Origin: an uncultured Dialister sp.
GTDB lineage: Bacteria; Bacillota; Negativicutes; Veillonellales; Dialisteraceae
NCBI GenBank assembly: GCA_934216155.1
Contig: CAKQBK010000015.1
Span: forward strand, 1-35,674
Length of the DNA: 35,674 bases
Direction of reading: 5' to 3'
Shown here: positions 34,137 to 35,674 of the stretch, piece by piece
Layout of the letters: each line of letters opens with the position of its first letter
Numbering within the stretch: the stretch's first letter is position 1
Position numbers and translations under genes: made by a program
The notes under the pieces: generated by a model
Seen by the model: the letters and a program-made list of their open reading frames with translations, nothing else
Database searches by the model: none
What the model was told of the DNA's origin: nothing

Positions 34137-34900
34137 TCAAAATTGATAATGTATGTAAGACTTTTGGCAAAAGAAAAGTCTTGAATGGCATTTCTATGAC
34201 AGTCCCTACCGGCACCGTGACGGTTATTTTAGGGCCTTCTGGTAGTGGGAAAACCACATTTCTTCGGACCATTAATTTTTTAGGAAAAGCCGATGAAGGT
34301 ATACTGACGTTAGATGATGGCATGACAGTAAATCTCAATAGTGCTACCAAAAAAGAAATTCTAGCGGTTCGTAGAAGGACCGCTATGGTATTTCAATCCT
34401 ATAATCTGTTTTCTAATATGACTGCCATCGAAAATGTCATGGAAGGTATGATTACGGTAAAAAAGATTCATAAAAAAGAAGCAGAAAGCAAAGCACTGGA
34501 GCTTTTGCAAGAAGTGGGAATGGCGGAATATAAAGACTATTATCCGGTGCAACTTTCTGGCGGACAGCAGCAGCGCGTAGGCATTGCTCGCGCTATGGCT
34601 ATGGATCCAGAAGTGATTCTTTTTGATGAACCCACCAGTGCGTTGGACCCGGAATTGGTAGGAGAAGTATTGGCGGTGATTAAGAAAATTGCTTTAGAAA
34701 AGCACGTCACCATGATTATCGTGACCCATGAAATCGCTTTTGCAAAAGAAATTGCGGATCAAGTGGTTTTCATGGAAAAAGGAAATATTGTAGAAGAAGG
34801 AACTTCCACGGAAGTGCTGGTACATCCGAAAGAATCACGGACCAAAGAATTTTTGCGTAGATATCTTCCTGATGGAATGACTGCGGTACTGCAGGCTTGA
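34133..34900 (+). CDS. Amino acid ABC transporter ATP-binding protein
   Basis: The ATPase of the polar amino acid importer has 255 residues: Walker [10 protein letters not shown] (34-42), Q-loop VFQSYNLF, signature [15 protein letters not shown], Walker [13 protein letters not shown] and switch His in VTHEIAFA. It resembles the GlnQ/TcyC group. It is the last gene before the terminator at 34978, so the operon holds no deacetylase or monooxygenase. Confidence 0.95.
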   Translation: MIKIDNVCKTFGKRKVLNGISMTVPTGTVTVILGPSGSGKTTFLRTINFLGKADEGILTLDDGMTVNLNSATKKEILAVRRRTAMVFQSYNLFSNMTAIENVMEGMITVKKIHKKEAESKALELLQEVGMAEYKDYYPVQLSGGQQQRVGIARAMAMDPEVILFDEPTSALDPELVGEVLAVIKKIALEKHVTMIIVTHEIAFAKEIADQVVFMEKGNIVEEGTSTEVLVHPKESRTKEFLRRYLPDGMTAVLQA

Positions 34901-34977
34901 AAACGTTGATATACTCCAATTTGGGAAAATATCATGATTTCTTCTTTGGATAGGGAATATCCCGGTATAAAAAAGTA

Positions 34978-35039
34978 ACACCAATAAAAAAGCGTCTTTC
35001 GCCAGCGTGCACTGGAGAAAGACGCTTTTTTATTGGTGT
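34978..35039 (+). terminator. Long symmetric terminator of the transporter operon
   Basis: ACACCAATAAAAAAGCGTCT and on pairs almost perfectly with AGACGCTTTTTTATTGGTGT across about 15 central nt. It lies 77 nt after the ATPase stop. Its symmetry allows termination from both sides. Confidence 0.9.
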
Positions 35040-35052
35040 CAGATGATGATTC

Positions 35053-35500
35053 ATACAGGGGTAATGCTGTTATGTGAAACGAAACATGGAGTGATGACTG
35101 TTGGGGGAAAGGTGCTAAGGATTCATCAAAGGTGTCTTTAACTGAAGCCGTTATGGGACCGACAGGATTTATGCTTGATGGCTCTATCGCTTTTCTGCGA
35201 CTATGTTGGACAGAAGTGGAGAAATCTTGTGACACTAGCGGGAGTATCACAAGATTTCTCCACTTTTGTCCAACATGGTCGTTTGGATCTTTTGGGACAT
35301 TGAGCATGAATCCCGTCGGTCGAAATGACGATTATGGCTAGAGGCACATTCGGGGAACCCTTAGAACCATTAGTACCTTTAGAACCTTGTTAGATATAGC
35401 GGTTTCCCAGTGATAATCAGGCCTGATGACACTAATGTTTATCGGCACGTTCAACGAACCTGAGCAACTTGAGCCACCTGAGAAACCTGAGCAACCTGTG
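35053..35500. repeat. Large palindromic element, copy 2, with flanking nonad repeats
   Basis: AATGCTGTTATGTGAAACG (near 35063) is a relative of the AATGCTGTTAAGTTAAG end. The hairpin core at 35150-35330 has CCGACAGGATTTATGC against GCATGAATCCCGTCGG, and GTTGGACAGAAGTGGAGAAA against TTTCTCCACTTTTGTCCAAC. On the right are GAACCCTTAGAACCATTAGT-type units (35355-35385) and AACCTGAGCAACTTGAGCCA-type units (35457-35500). The core's left arm matches copy 1 at 75 of 76 bases. No gene is visible. Confidence 0.78.
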
Positions 35501-35514
35501 TCGCAGACAAGCAC

Positions 35515-35557
35515 AAAAAAGCATAGTATCCCCCTGGTAGGCGAGAAGGATCCTATG
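35515..35557 (-). terminator. Intrinsic terminator on the minus strand
   Basis: Read on the minus strand, CATAGGATCC pairs with GGATACTATG (9 of 10 positions) across a 16-nt loop and is followed by CTTTTTT. It would end the RNA described at the right edge. Confidence 0.65.
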
Positions 35558-35674
35558 AACCCCCACGCTAGATCGGCGACAGCGCGTTGCTGATCTTCAC
35601 CCGCAGGTGAAGGAGTGCTCTTGGTCTTGTCGCTAGCACGGATGCGGTACGGAAGTCCTGTTATGCCGTGGATT
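35515..35674 (-). ncRNA. Candidate structured RNA, partial, unidentified
   Basis: The last 160 nt are GC-rich compared with the repeats and fold well. CTTCACC/GGTGAAG (35595-35612) closes a 4-nt loop inside GCGACA/TGTCGC (35576-35581 with 35628-35633). A terminator on the minus strand follows, so the RNA probably runs leftward and starts beyond the window. No long ORF is seen. I could not match it to tmRNA, SRP RNA, RNase P RNA or a riboswitch from memory. 6S RNA is a possibility but is unproven. Confidence 0.35.

Noticed and set aside
1..35674. tRNA and rRNA genes
   Set aside because: I scanned for GTTCGA-type T-loops with CCA ends and for rRNA landmarks and found none that fold as a tRNA or match an rRNA.

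Overview
This 35.7 kb window comes from a diderm, LPS-making Firmicute (Negativicutes). Low-GC-type ribosome binding sites and the Bacillus/Clostridium-like run phoH-ybeY-cdd-era-recO sit beside an almost complete lipid A/Kdo/Lpt gene set, a pairing typical of Negativicutes. Dialister or a close relative is my best guess, at moderate confidence. All protein genes are on the + strand.

Layout. (1) 191-7681: a YhcC-type radical SAM protein, then phoH, ybeY, cdd, era, a membrane CBS/CorC-HlyC protein and recO (RNA processing, ribosome assembly, nucleoside salvage, repair). (2) 8124-9380: the Ser/Thr symporter sstT, with its own promoter and terminator. (3) 10057-24856: an LPS cluster lpxI-lpxB-msbA-waaA-lpxK-kdsB-kdsA-kdsD-kdsC-lpxL-lptC-lptA-lptB-lptF. 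It makes Kdo, finishes Kdo-lipid A, flips it and exports it to the outer membrane. (4) 25368-27211: a DUF3084 coiled-coil membrane protein and a small RuvC/YqgF-like nuclease-fold protein. (5) 27665-35039: a strong promoter, two tandem T-box riboswitches that both read as cysteine (UGC specifier, UGGA antiterminator bulge), then a glutathionyl-hydroquinone-reductase-like GST, an MmgE/PrpD protein, a GNAT acetyltransferase and a polar amino acid ABC transporter (binding lipoprotein, two permeases, ATPase), closed by a strong terminator. The gene content recalls the Bacillus subtilis yxe operon for salvage of S-(2-succino)cysteine, but lacks its O2-dependent monooxygenase and its deacetylase. 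I propose a cysteine-responsive, possibly oxygen-independent S-conjugate salvage operon. (6) The right edge holds palindromic repeats and part of an unidentified structured RNA on the minus strand.

The most striking non-coding feature is that nearly every gap is filled with palindromes built from 7- or 9-nt tandem units. One family carries 7-bp GC hairpins whose stems differ between copies by compensatory changes while the loop stays similar. Other families use GTGACTG-, ATTAGGG-, TTTAAGG-, AAGGTTATA- and AACCTGAGC-type units. Some palindromes are nested inside others, and several supply the last codons and stop of the upstream gene.
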